Shown: piece after piece, positions 50,094 through 58,488 of the stretch
How the letters are laid out: every line of letters begins with the position of its first letter
How positions within the stretch are numbered: the first letter of the stretch is position 1
Source of the DNA: SHZI01 sp964371995
GTDB taxonomy: Bacteria > Pseudomonadota > Gammaproteobacteria > Steroidobacterales > GCA-2729495
Direction of reading: 5' to 3'
Assembly: GCA_964371995.1 (NCBI GenBank)
Contig: CAYJPG010000003.1
Span: 1 to 64,000, forward strand
Length of the DNA stretch: 64,000 bases
Notes under the pieces: model-generated
Told to the model about the DNA's origin: nothing
Database searches by the model: none
Seen by the model: the letters and a program-made list of their open reading frames with translations, nothing else
Program-made: the position numbers and the translations under genes

Positions 50094-53000
50094 ATGGCCA
50101 CCAAAAAAGAACTTCTCCAACAAGAAGTCGCGAAAGCCGTCGGCGCAGGCAAGGCGGTCGCGCTCGAAACGGTTGACTTCAACGACCCGAACCGCCCCAA
50201 AACCTGCCTGGAAGTGGATTTCCCGATCCTACCGGTCAATCAGGTGGCGATCATCGAAGGCAACGCGGGCAAGCCGATCTACCAGATGTCGAAGTGGTGG
50301 GCGCGTCGGCGTTCCAGCGTGTTCCGCTCGATGCTGATCGCGGCGGCCACCAAAGCGCCGGACGACCCTTCGCACGCAGCCAAGCTGGTGTGGGACAACT
50401 ACTACGCCAACCACCAGAAGAAAGGCGCGTTCAAGCACCTGAAGGTCGCCGACATCTTCATGGGCGGTGGCACCACGCTGGTGGAAGGCTCGCGCCTTGG
50501 CATGCAGATGGTCGGCAACGACCTCAACCCGGTCGCGTGGTTCGTGGTCAAGCAGGAACTCGCTAATGTCGATCTGGAGCAGGTGAAAAAACTCCTCGCC
50601 GACATCGAGGCCGAGGTCAAGCCGCAGATCATGCCGTACTACTACTGCGACGGCCCGCAGGGTGAAAGGGGCACGTGGACGCACCTGCCGACGAACAAGG
50701 CAATGCCCGCCGACTTCGACCCGCTCGCCATCCCGCGTGACGAGCGCAAGGACTACCGCTACGAAGGCCCGGAGATCATCTACACCTTCTGGGCCAAGCA
50801 CGGCCCCTGTCAGGTGACGGGCTGCGGCCACCGGACGCCGATCATGACCAGCCCGGTGATGGCGGTGAAGACGCTCACCGTCAAGCATTGGACACACACC
50901 TGCGGCAAGTGCGGCGAAGCCTTCGACGTGGAGGAAGAAGCCGCGCGCATGGCACCCGATGCGCCGTTCTACGTCGCGCCCACCGAAGCTCCGTATTCCG
51001 TGCTCGACCGCAAGAAGGGCGTGATCTGCCCGCACTGCGGCCACACCGCAATGGTGAATCTCGGCAAGGGCAAGAACAAGAAGGTGGAACTGAGCCTGTT
51101 GGTCCATCCGCAATGGCTGGCGGGCGAGGCGAAGCAGGATGCAAACGGTCAGCCCTACGGCGGTTCGGCGCAGGACGATGTGGCGGCGACCACCCGTTGG
51201 GATGCGGCACGCGCTGCGAAGATTCGTCTGCTGGAAGTGCGCGGCGCGCTGCCGGATGAAGTGATTGACCCGGAGACGGGTGTCTCCTTCGCACCCAAAA
51301 AGGGCACGGTGCCGAAGAAGTCGCACTACGCCTGCTCGGCGTGCGGGACCGTGCAAGATGTCCTGGGCACCATCAAGGCGACGGGCAAGACGGGGCCGAT
51401 GGCGGCCTACGCGGTGCAGGGTTACTCCCCGAAGCGAGATGAAGCGGGCAAACCCTACAGCGGTCGCTTCTTCGCCGCCCATGACGCGGCACACGCCAGG
51501 CAATGCGCGGCTGCATTCGCGGAGTGGGAAGCGCGGAAGGATGACGACCTAAAGGCCTATTGGCCGCGCTCAGAAGTGCCTTTTGGATTCATGACGCACA
51601 TGAACAATGGCGGCATTCCAAACCACGGCTATACCCATTGGTGGACTATGTTTAACCCCCGCCAGTTGCTTGCGCAAGCGCAGATACTGAAGGGAATTCT
51701 GACTATTGGAGACTATCCTTGGGGGGTTAGAGAGGCGCTTCTAGGAGCATTCCAGCAGATCGTCCGCTATCGGAACATGTTCTGTTTCTGGGATATCAAC
51801 TACGACAAGTTGGTGCCCCACATGAGCAATAACAACTACCACCCCAAGACGAACGTAGTCGAGGGATCTTGCTTTGGTGTCATGGGGAGTGGGCGCTGGT
51901 CTTCTTGTGCAGATGGCGTCTTGGAGGGGCTCGAATGGGGGGGGAATCCTTATGAGCTCGTTAGCCCCCAGTTTGTGTCTAGCGTTCGAAGCGACGGGGC
52001 TGAGAAGTCAACTAGCGAGAAAGTCTTTACTGGAGATCCAGTTCTTGCCGTGACGGTTCGTCAGGGTTCTTCCACTGAGCTGGATAGCATTGATTCCAGC
52101 AGCCTCGACCTGGTCATCACCGATCCGCCCTTCGGCGGCCTTCTGCACTATTCGGAGCTTGCAGACTTTTTCTACGTTTGGTTGCGTCTTGCGCTGAAGG
52201 ACAAGTACCCGGACTACTTCACCGCCGACTACACGCCAAAGTCACTGGAGGCTGTGGCCAACAAAGCGCGCGAACCGGAAGACCCGGACGGGTTTTATCA
52301 GCGGCTGCTCACCCAATGCTGGCGCGAAGCGCATCGTGCGCTCAAGCCCAGCGGCATCCTGGCCTTCACTTTCCACCACAGCGAAGATGAGCCGTGGGTG
52401 GCAGTGCTGGAATCGCTGTTCGACGCGGGCTACTACCTCGAAGCAACGTACCCCATCCGCTCAGATGAGACCAAGGGAGAAGGCGGGAAGCCCGGGACCT
52501 TTGGCTCGCAGACTATCGAGTACGACATCATCCACGTCTGCCGCAAGCGCACCGAAGAACCCAAGGCGGTGAGTTGGGGCCGGATGCGCCGCGAGGTGAT
52601 GGCCGACGTGCGCCAGTTGCAGGCGATGTTGGAGAACCACGCCAAGGAAGGCTTGCCCGCCGCCGACATCCAGGTGATCCGGCGCGGCAAGGCGCTGGAA
52701 TACTTCTCGCGTCACTACGGCAAGGTGTATGTGGACGAAGACCGCACCATCTCCGTGCGCGACGCGCTGGTGGGCATCAACCAGCTCATCGACGAGGACG
52801 CCGACAAGGGCAAGGAACCGCCGCCGGTCAACGCCGAGCCGATCACGCGCCAGTTCCTGCGCACCTTCGGCAACGCGCCTGAGCTCAAGCGCGACCAGTT
52901 GCAAAAGTTCCTCAAGGGGTCGATCACCACGCCGGACGAGTTCGCGCAGCGCGGCTGGTGTGCGGAGAAGAACAAGGTGTTCACCCGCACCGATGCGCTG

Positions 53001-53312
53001 GAATTCGCCCGCGAGTGGTCGGGCAAGCATCGCCGCAAACTGACGTCCGACCTGGATCAGGCGCTGGTGCTGATCGGCGCGTGCTTCGACGGCAGCGGCA
53101 TCAATGCGTCGGACACGCTAAAGAACGACAACTTCAAGCCGCACGTGGCGCTGAAGCCCTTGCTGGAATGGCTGCACCGCAACGGCCCGGATCAGACCAC
53201 CCGCAATGCGGCCTCGCGTGCAGTGTCCATCCACAATGTTTGGCACGCCAGCCAGGTGCCGCAGCCCGCGCAGGCTTCCTTGTTCGATGACGATGGGGAG
53301 TACGAGCGATGA
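50094..53312 (+). CDS. DUF1156 (COG1743, PglXI-like) adenine-specific DNA methyltransferase with zinc ribbons
   Basis: A 1072-residue DNA methylase. N-terminal DUF1156 region (about 35-110, with PIYQMSKWWARRRSSVFRS), then motif I DIFMGGGTT (120-128), and after a long insert motif IV TDPPFGG (Asp677), the catalytic D-P-P-F of N6-adenine methylases. The insert holds C239/C244, C270/C273, C312/C315 and C414/C417, probably two zinc ribbons. A stretch of markedly lower GC (about residues 493-672) precedes motif IV and may be the target-recognition region. The C-terminal 250 residues are helical. This is the methylase class of BREX type 3. It begins 6 bases after the DUF1828 gene and its stop overlaps the next start. 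Confidence 0.83.
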   Translation: MATKKELLQQEVAKAVGAGKAVALETVDFNDPNRPKTCLEVDFPILPVNQVAIIEGNAGKPIYQMSKWWARRRSSVFRSMLIAAATKAPDDPSHAAKLVWDNYYANHQKKGAFKHLKVADIFMGGGTTLVEGSRLGMQMVGNDLNPVAWFVVKQELANVDLEQVKKLLADIEAEVKPQIMPYYYCDGPQGERGTWTHLPTNKAMPADFDPLAIPRDERKDYRYEGPEIIYTFWAKHGPCQVTGCGHRTPIMTSPVMAVKTLTVKHWTHTCGKCGEAFDVEEEAARMAPDAPFYVAPTEAPYSVLDRKKGVICPHCGHTAMVNLGKGKNKKVELSLLVHPQWLAGEAKQDANGQPYGGSAQDDVAATTRWDAARAAKIRLLEVRGALPDEVIDPETGVSFAPKKGTVPKKSHYACSACGTVQDVLGTIKATGKTGPMAAYAVQGYSPKRDEAGKPYSGRFFAAHDAAHARQCAAAFAEWEARKDDDLKAYWPRSEVPFGFMTHMNNGGIPNHGYTHWWTMFNPRQLLAQAQILKGILTIGDYPWGVREALLGAFQQIVRYRNMFCFWDINYDKLVPHMSNNNYHPKTNVVEGSCFGVMGSGRWSSCADGVLEGLEWGGNPYELVSPQFVSSVRSDGAEKSTSEKVFTGDPVLAVTVRQGSSTELDSIDSSSLDLVITDPPFGGLLHYSELADFFYVWLRLALKDKYPDYFTADYTPKSLEAVANKAREPEDPDGFYQRLLTQCWREAHRALKPSGILAFTFHHSEDEPWVAVLESLFDAGYYLEATYPIRSDETKGEGGKPGTFGSQTIEYDIIHVCRKRTEEPKAVSWGRMRREVMADVRQLQAMLENHAKEGLPAADIQVIRRGKALEYFSRHYGKVYVDEDRTISVRDALVGINQLIDEDADKGKEPPPVNAEPITRQFLRTFGNAPELKRDQLQKFLKGSITTPDEFAQRGWCAEKNKVFTRTDALEFAREWSGKHRRKLTSDLDQALVLIGACFDGSGINASDTLKNDNFKPHVALKPLLEWLHRNGPDQTTRNAASRAVSIHNVWHASQVPQPAQASLFDDDGEYER

Positions 53313-53806
53313 GACAACTGCGCGACCCAGTCTGGCAGGTGCGCGGCACCAGTTGGGTATGGGACGAAGAGGCGCGCAACCAGGTCTGCACGGCCAGCGA
53401 GGTTTGGAGCCTGCGCCAGTTCCTGCGGGCGAAAGGAAACTGGCCGGATGCTCTTCCGAGCAACGGTGGCAGGACGCTGGTGGTGGCCGGTCTGGACGGA
53501 AGCCTCGATCTGCTGACACCGACGGATGCCGAAGTGTGGCTAGGTGATGCGATCAAACCCGCCATCCTGTCCTTTCAGGACGATTGGGGAAGCGACGGCG
53601 CACTGGTGTTCTGGCTACCCGGCGGCCACAACCGCGTCAGGGCGCACGCCGCCACCGATGAGGTGGGCTGGCTGTGTCACGCACCCCATGGGCATCAGAT
53701 CGACCTCGGTCGCATCCTGTGGGGCCAAGCCAACGAGTACCCGCAGGAAATCCTGCTGCACCACGGTGGCAAGCCCGCTGGCCTGTTCCACCTGCGGATT
53801 ACTTGA
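53309..53806 (+). CDS. Unknown 165-residue protein between methylase and helicase
   Basis: A 165-residue soluble protein, Trp- and Gly-rich, apparently beta-rich (TLVVAGLDGSLDLLTP, ILSFQDDWGSDGALVFWLPGG, EILLHHGGKPAGLFHLRI). It is coupled to the methylase by ATGA and is followed after 10 bases by the helicase. I do not recognise the family. Its position inside the core suggests an integral subunit or adaptor rather than cargo. Confidence 0.6.
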   Translation: MRQLRDPVWQVRGTSWVWDEEARNQVCTASEVWSLRQFLRAKGNWPDALPSNGGRTLVVAGLDGSLDLLTPTDAEVWLGDAIKPAILSFQDDWGSDGALVFWLPGGHNRVRAHAATDEVGWLCHAPHGHQIDLGRILWGQANEYPQEILLHHGGKPAGLFHLRIT

Positions 53807-53816
53807 GGGCGGCTGA

Positions 53817-56591
53817 GTGACGGCAGAGATTCAGTTCCAACCCGGCGAGCGCATCACCCACCACGAATACGGTCAAGGTGTCGTCCTCGACCCGGCGCGT
53901 GACGGCTATCTGCGTGCGTTTTTCGGCGTCGGCGAACGCCGGGTGCCGGTGGCGTCGCTGCGGCGCGAACTAACGCGCACCGAGCGTATCCTGCGCACCG
54001 TGGATGGCGGCGCAGAGCGGTCGCGCAAGGCGTGGCTGGCCTATGAAGCGCATGCACTTCCGGTGATGGAAAGCGCCTCGGCGCTGACCTCGGCCAAGAT
54101 CGATCTGCTGCCGCATCAGGTGGTGCTGACTCACCGGATTGCGACCGCCTCACCCCGGCGTTACCTGATCGCCGACGAGGTGGGGCTAGGCAAGACCATC
54201 GAAACCGCGCTGATCCTTCGCGAGCTGGCCAGCCGGGGTGAATTGACTCGCGCGCTGATGGTGGTGCCTGCGGGCCTCGTGAACAACTGGCACCGCGAGC
54301 TGAACGAGGTGTTCAACCTCGACTTCGAGGTGTTCGGTTCCGAGGGCGACATCACCGACCGCAAGACCAACGCCTTCGCCAAGCACGACCGGCTGATCGC
54401 CAGCATCGATACGCTGAAGCGCCCGGCACGCATCAAGCGCCTGCTGGACGCGCCGCGCTGGGATCTGGTGGTGTTCGACGAAGCGCATCACCTCACGGCC
54501 TACAAGACCGGCGGCAAGGTGCGCAAGACCGAGAACTACAAGCTGGCCGAGGCGCTGAAAGATCATTCGCGCGACCTGCTGCTGCTGTCGGCCACGCCGC
54601 ACCAAGGCAATCACTTCCAGTTCTGGATGCTGGCGCAACTGCTGAACCCGACGCTGTTCCGCAGCCCCGAGGAGATGCTGGAGGAGAGGCACCGGCTCAA
54701 CACAGTGATGTTCCGCCGCACCAAGGCTGACGCCTGTCAGCCCGATGGCTCGCCGCTGTTCGCGCGGCGCTGGGTTCATACCGAATCCTTCGTGATGAAC
54801 CCAGCCGAACGGCTGTTTTACGAGAAGCTGCGCGAGTACTTGGAGGATGGCTTCGACCTCGCACGCCGCCAAGGCAACCAGGGGCGTGCGCTGGGCTTCC
54901 TGATGGTGATCTTCCAAAAGATCGCGGCGTCGAGCTTCGCCGCCGTGCGCCGCACCCTCAAGCGCCGCATGCTGATGCTGACGCTGCACGAGGCGTTCCT
55001 GCGCGACAAGGAACTGGACATCGAAGGCCGCGAGCGCCTGACCGAGGAGGCGCGCGAGCTGATCCACGAGGAGTTTGGACTGCCGCGCGACAGCGTCGGG
55101 CGCAGTGAGGTGGATCGCGTGCTGGCCGATCTGAAGTACCGGCTGGTCAAGAAGCTGGACGAAGAGGCGCTGGAGATGGCCTCCGACCCCTATGCCAGCG
55201 AGTATTCCGCCACGCACGCGGAAGAAGCCGCTTCGGCGGTGGTGAACCTGCATCTGCCCGAGGAGCGCCTGCGCATCGGCGACCTGCTGCGCGTGTTCCC
55301 GGCAGAGCGCGAAACCAAGATGCAAAAGCTGCTCGATGGCTTGGGCACGCTGTGGCGGCAGAACCCCAACGAGAAGATCGTGATCTTCGCCACCTACCTC
55401 GGCACGGTGGACATGATCGCCCGGGAGATCGAACAGACCTTCCCCGGCCAGGGCGTCGCCGTGCTACGCGGCGGTGATCACGGCGCGAAAGTAGCGGCGG
55501 AGCGGCGCTTCCGCCTGAAGGACGGCCCACGCGTGCTGGTCTGTACAGCGGCCGGGCGCGAAGGTATCAACCTCCAGTTCGCACGCGTCTTGTTCAATTT
55601 CGACCTGCCGTGGAATCCGATGGACATGGAGCAGCGCATCGGGCGCATCCATCGCTATGGCCAGAGCCATACCGCGCAGGTCTACAACCTCGTGCTCTCG
55701 GACACCATCGAAGGCCGCATCTTCCTGCTGCTCGACGAGAAGCTCACCGAGATCGCCCGCACGGTCGGCAAGGTGGATGACCAGGGCAACGTGGCCGAAG
55801 ACCTGCGCGCGCAGATTCTCGGCCAGTTGTCGGAACGCTTGAACTACGACCGGCTGTATCAGGAGGCGCTGTCCGACCCAGAGCTGAAACGCACGCAGGT
55901 GGAGCTGGAAGCGGCGCTGTCGAACTCCCGCGAGGCGCGGCAGGTGGTGTTCGATCTATTCCAGGACCTCGATGGATTCAGCCTCGACGACTACAAGCCC
56001 TTCTCGGACGTATCGTCCAGTCTGGATCGGTTGGTGCGCTTTTTCTCGGTGGCGGTCGCGGATCGCCAGCAGAAACTGGTGAAAGTGGACGATGCCACCT
56101 ACGACCTCGTTACCGCCGAAGGCTCGCGCCGCGTCCGCTTTACCTTGAACCGCGAAGCGGCGACGAATCAGGACGCGTTGCAACTGATGGGCTTGGATCA
56201 CCCGTTGGTGCAAGAGGAACTGGGGCGCTGGCGCAGCGTGCCACCGGAGGAAATCGGTATCGCCGTGTCGGGCGACGTGGACGAGCCGGTACTGTTGTCG
56301 CTGTGGATGGTTGAGGCGTCCGTCGGCAACGGGGAGCGCCGTGTGGTGGTGCAGCCCATTGCTGTGAAACTGGATGGCACACGCATCCCGGCGGTCGAAC
56401 GCCTGTGTGAGCAATACCTACAGGCTCCACCCGCCACACCGGTGTTTCGACCGGAACAGCGAAGCGAGCTGTTTACCCTGGCCGTTGAGCCGACCTTACA
56501 GCGGGAACTGAAGCACAAGGGAACCGCGAATGGCGATGGCAGCTATTCTGCGGAACTGATCGGGTATGTGGAGATCGCCCCACAGCAGTGA
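53817..56591 (+). CDS. SNF2/HepA-type DEAD helicase (BrxHII-like)
   Basis: A 924-residue SF2 translocase. Residues 8-50 (PGERITHHEYGQGVVL, FGVGERRVPVASLRR) look like the SH3/Tudor-like domain found at the start of RapA and in UvrD. Motif I is DEVGLGKT (120-127, Lys126), motif II DEAH (221-224), motif III LLLLSATPH (about 255-263), and motifs V/VI are AAGREGINLQ and QRIGRIHRYGQ. It is related to HepA/RapA, the class called BrxHII in BREX type 3. The start is GTG, with GAGGGCGG about 8 bases ahead. It is the last gene of the defence operon. Confidence 0.87.
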   Translation: MTAEIQFQPGERITHHEYGQGVVLDPARDGYLRAFFGVGERRVPVASLRRELTRTERILRTVDGGAERSRKAWLAYEAHALPVMESASALTSAKIDLLPHQVVLTHRIATASPRRYLIADEVGLGKTIETALILRELASRGELTRALMVVPAGLVNNWHRELNEVFNLDFEVFGSEGDITDRKTNAFAKHDRLIASIDTLKRPARIKRLLDAPRWDLVVFDEAHHLTAYKTGGKVRKTENYKLAEALKDHSRDLLLLSATPHQGNHFQFWMLAQLLNPTLFRSPEEMLEERHRLNTVMFRRTKADACQPDGSPLFARRWVHTESFVMNPAERLFYEKLREYLEDGFDLARRQGNQGRALGFLMVIFQKIAASSFAAVRRTLKRRMLMLTLHEAFLRDKELDIEGRERLTEEARELIHEEFGLPRDSVGRSEVDRVLADLKYRLVKKLDEEALEMASDPYASEYSATHAEEAASAVVNLHLPEERLRIGDLLRVFPAERETKMQKLLDGLGTLWRQNPNEKIVIFATYLGTVDMIAREIEQTFPGQGVAVLRGGDHGAKVAAERRFRLKDGPRVLVCTAAGREGINLQFARVLFNFDLPWNPMDMEQRIGRIHRYGQSHTAQVYNLVLSDTIEGRIFLLLDEKLTEIARTVGKVDDQGNVAEDLRAQILGQLSERLNYDRLYQEALSDPELKRTQVELEAALSNSREARQVVFDLFQDLDGFSLDDYKPFSDVSSSLDRLVRFFSVAVADRQQKLVKVDDATYDLVTAEGSRRVRFTLNREAATNQDALQLMGLDHPLVQEELGRWRSVPPEEIGIAVSGDVDEPVLLSLWMVEASVGNGERRVVVQPIAVKLDGTRIPAVERLCEQYLQAPPATPVFRPEQRSELFTLAVEPTLQRELKHKGTANGDGSYSAELIGYVEIAPQQ

Positions 56592-56603
56592 TCGGAACGG
56601 AGG

Positions 56604-57126
56604 TTACCGTGGTCTCTTGCCTGAGCGCTTAGGCATGGTCCGAGGATAAGCGGGGCCGGCTGAAGTTAATGCGACACTTCCGACCGTCGGGTCACGGTGG
56701 GGCTTCAATGAGCCAAAGATTTTCTGGAGTTCGGCCATCGGCACATCAAGACCGGGAATATCGGATACCTCGGGTATATCTATCAGCCCGCACCTCCGCC
56801 ACCGCCTGATCCCACAGCTCCTGAGCGTTAGCGTAAGCCTGAAGGTCGGCAGCCAGCTTCTGTAGCGTTTCCGTCCACCTGTCACTGCCGTCCAGTTCCA
56901 GGAGCGCATCCTCGCATCGGCGGACGTAGTCCTGATCCGGCGTGAACTCCGCGTAGACTCCCAAAGTCGGGTAAGAACCGTAGTCATGGTCCTGCGAACA
57001 GATTCCCAACTCATGCCAGGGGGGTGGCGGCCCAAGCTCTCTCAGCAGGTGCGTCAGCGCCTCCTTCAGTGCCAGCTCCTCCGGCACATCGCCAGTGCTC
57101 AGGCTACCGATGCTTTCCCAAGGCAT
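56604..57126 (-). pseudogene. Frameshifted hypothetical gene at the island's right end
   Basis: Read from 57126 the frame gives a natural-looking start (MPWESIGSLSTGDVPEELAL) through ELWDQAVAEVR, then a nonsense tail. In the +1 frame from about 56790 a coherent continuation appears (GLIDIPEVSDIPGLDVPMAE ... PKRSGKRPR) and runs to 56604. Removing one G from the CGGG run near 56788 would join the two into about 173 residues. So it is a one-base insertion, real or a sequencing error. Family unknown; it converges on the helicase gene. Confidence 0.55.
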
Positions 57127-57248
57127 AATCTCCCTCCCCTAGCCAAGGCAGCGCGGGGGAGTGTAAGGGGCGTTTTCTCCACAGCACCCCAAGCGACCAT
57201 AGCGACGAAAGGCTGAAGCTGAATTTCCTAGGACATGCCCCAAATGCG

Positions 57249-57273
57249 TGTACCCGGGCGTGTACCCAAGCCG
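57249..57273 (+). repeat. Candidate attR (imperfect direct repeat)
   Basis: 25 bases beginning TGTACCC and containing CGTGTACC; 21/25 identical to 41511-41535. It lies about 80 bases upstream of gmk and marks the likely right end of the island. The sequence from here to 57353 belongs to the gmk leader. Confidence 0.5.
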
Positions 57274-57353
57274 GGTAGTTCAGCCTACAGGCCCTGTATA
57301 AACAAGCACTTGAATGTCCAATATGGATTCAGGTTCAACGTCGAGTAAGGCTG

Positions 57354-58010
57354 ATGTCTGTGCCGGATTTGCCGCAAACGGAAAGCAGCGGGCCGACGAC
57401 CGGCACACTGTTCGTGCTCTCTGCGCCCTCCGGCGCCGGAAAGACCACGCTGGTCAAGGCCCTGATGGCGCGCGATCCGGATCTCTGCTTCTCCGTCTCT
57501 TTCACCACGCGCAAACCACGGCCAGGTGAAGTACCGGAACGCGATTATTTCTTCGTGGATGAGGCCCGCTTTGGGGCGATGGTCGCAGCCGGTGAGTTTC
57601 TGGAACATGCCCGCGTATTCGGCAACCTCTATGGCACCAGCCGCACGCAGGTCAATGCCATACTCGCCAAAGGGCGGAACGTGCTGCTTGAGATTGACTG
57701 GCAGGGCGCGCGACAGATCCGGAAGAATGCGCCGCACTGCTGTTCGATCTTCATCATGCCGCCCAGCGCAACTGAACTCGAACGCCGCTTGCGCAGCCGG
57801 GCGACAGATTCTGAAGACGTGATCCGGCAGCGCCTCAGCCAGGCCTTCGACGATATGGCGCACTGGCACGAGTTTGACTACGTGGTGATCAACAGCGACC
57901 AGCGACGGGCCTGCGATGACCTTGGCGCCATTATTCAGGGCCGCGGACAACACCTGTCAGCTGCTTCGGCTGAGCGCGCCGAGGCGGTCAAGGCAATCAT
58001 TGCAGGCTGA
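57354..58010 (+). CDS. gmk: Guanylate kinase
   Basis: A 218-residue enzyme converting GMP to GDP. P-loop SAPSGAGKTTL (about 23-33); GMP-binding segments SFTTRKPRPGE and RDYFFVDE; VLLEIDWQGARQIRK near 108-122. A variable N-terminal extension of about 17 residues is present. Normally cotranscribed with yicC; here its promoter must lie in the short gap after the island. Confidence 0.97.
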   Translation: MSVPDLPQTESSGPTTGTLFVLSAPSGAGKTTLVKALMARDPDLCFSVSFTTRKPRPGEVPERDYFFVDEARFGAMVAAGEFLEHARVFGNLYGTSRTQVNAILAKGRNVLLEIDWQGARQIRKNAPHCCSIFIMPPSATELERRLRSRATDSEDVIRQRLSQAFDDMAHWHEFDYVVINSDQRRACDDLGAIIQGRGQHLSAASAERAEAVKAIIAG

Positions 58011-58120
58011 GCAACCCCGGCGACGCACTTAGACCAAGTTGGCATAAGTGATTGCAGCGCAGCTGGCACGGCGGCTAGAGTCCCGCTCCCGCTACCCGCA
58101 TCGCAAACCAGGAATACGCA

Positions 58121-58420
58121 ATGGCCCGGATTACCGTCGAAGACAGTCTGCAGAACGTATCCAATCTGTTTGAGCTGGTGCTGGTGGCCGCCAAGCGCGC
58201 CCGCCGCATTGCGAACGGTGCCGAGCCGCTGGTCGAGCGAGAGAACGACAAGCCCACGGTCATCGCCCTGCGCGAAATCGCTGAAGGCCTCATAACCCGG
58301 GATCTGCTCGCCGAAGCAGACCAGACACCGGAAGACCGTATGGCCATCGAGCAGGCCGAGATGGCACTGGCCGAAGTTCCGCTGCGGCTGGACCAGCTGG
58401 ATGATGATATGCCGGACTGA
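58121..58420 (+). CDS. rpoZ: RNA polymerase omega subunit
   Basis: A 99-residue omega subunit: MARITVEDSLQNVSNLFELV start, ANGAEPLVERENDKPTVIALREIAEGL core. It aids assembly of RNA polymerase and, in E. coli, contributes to a ppGpp site. Sits between gmk and spoT as in most gammaproteobacteria. Confidence 0.97.
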   Translation: MARITVEDSLQNVSNLFELVLVAAKRARRIANGAEPLVERENDKPTVIALREIAEGLITRDLLAEADQTPEDRMAIEQAEMALAEVPLRLDQLDDDMPD

Positions 58421-58488
58421 TACGGCGATTTTCAGGAATTGCCGTTGAGGCCACGCCGGCCGGCAGGGAGGGCGCTAGAATCCCTGCT

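Larger units (their letters stand above)
41511..57273. mobile_element. Integrase-borne genomic island with BREX-3-like defence genes
   Basis: About 15.8 kb between yicC and gmk, which are normally adjacent. It begins with a tyrosine integrase, carries small mobile-element genes with 4-base overlaps, then a methylase/helicase/PglZ/ATPase defence set, and ends with imperfect direct repeats of the left end. Base composition is mosaic (about 50% to 70% GC by segment). No transposase, conjugation, capsid or plasmid-partition gene is present, so it is an integrative island that depends on other elements for transfer, or an immobilised one. Confidence 0.8.

Noticed and set aside
50229..51503. 424-codon minus-strand frame opposite the methylase
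   Set aside because: Antisense shadow of the methylase N-terminal half containing motif I and zinc ribbons.
54186..55325. 379-codon minus-strand frame opposite the helicase
   Set aside because: Antisense shadow of SNF2 motifs.
45132..56591. Classification of the operon as DISARM or classical type I/III restriction-modification
   Set aside because: No DUF1998 (DrmB), PLD (DrmC) or DISARM-type helicase is present, and there is no HsdS/HsdR or Res subunit; the PglZ and DUF499-like ATPase point to BREX.
41397..57236. Shared 8-mer AGGACATG at 41397 and 57229 as the att core
   Set aside because: Eight bases are too short to be meaningful, and the left copy precedes the yicC terminator; the 25-bp GTAC-type repeat is better supported.
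57275..57302. gmk promoter from the TATAAA at 57297-57302
   Set aside because: The -10 looks good but no acceptable -35 is found at 16-18 bases, so it is not listed as a feature.
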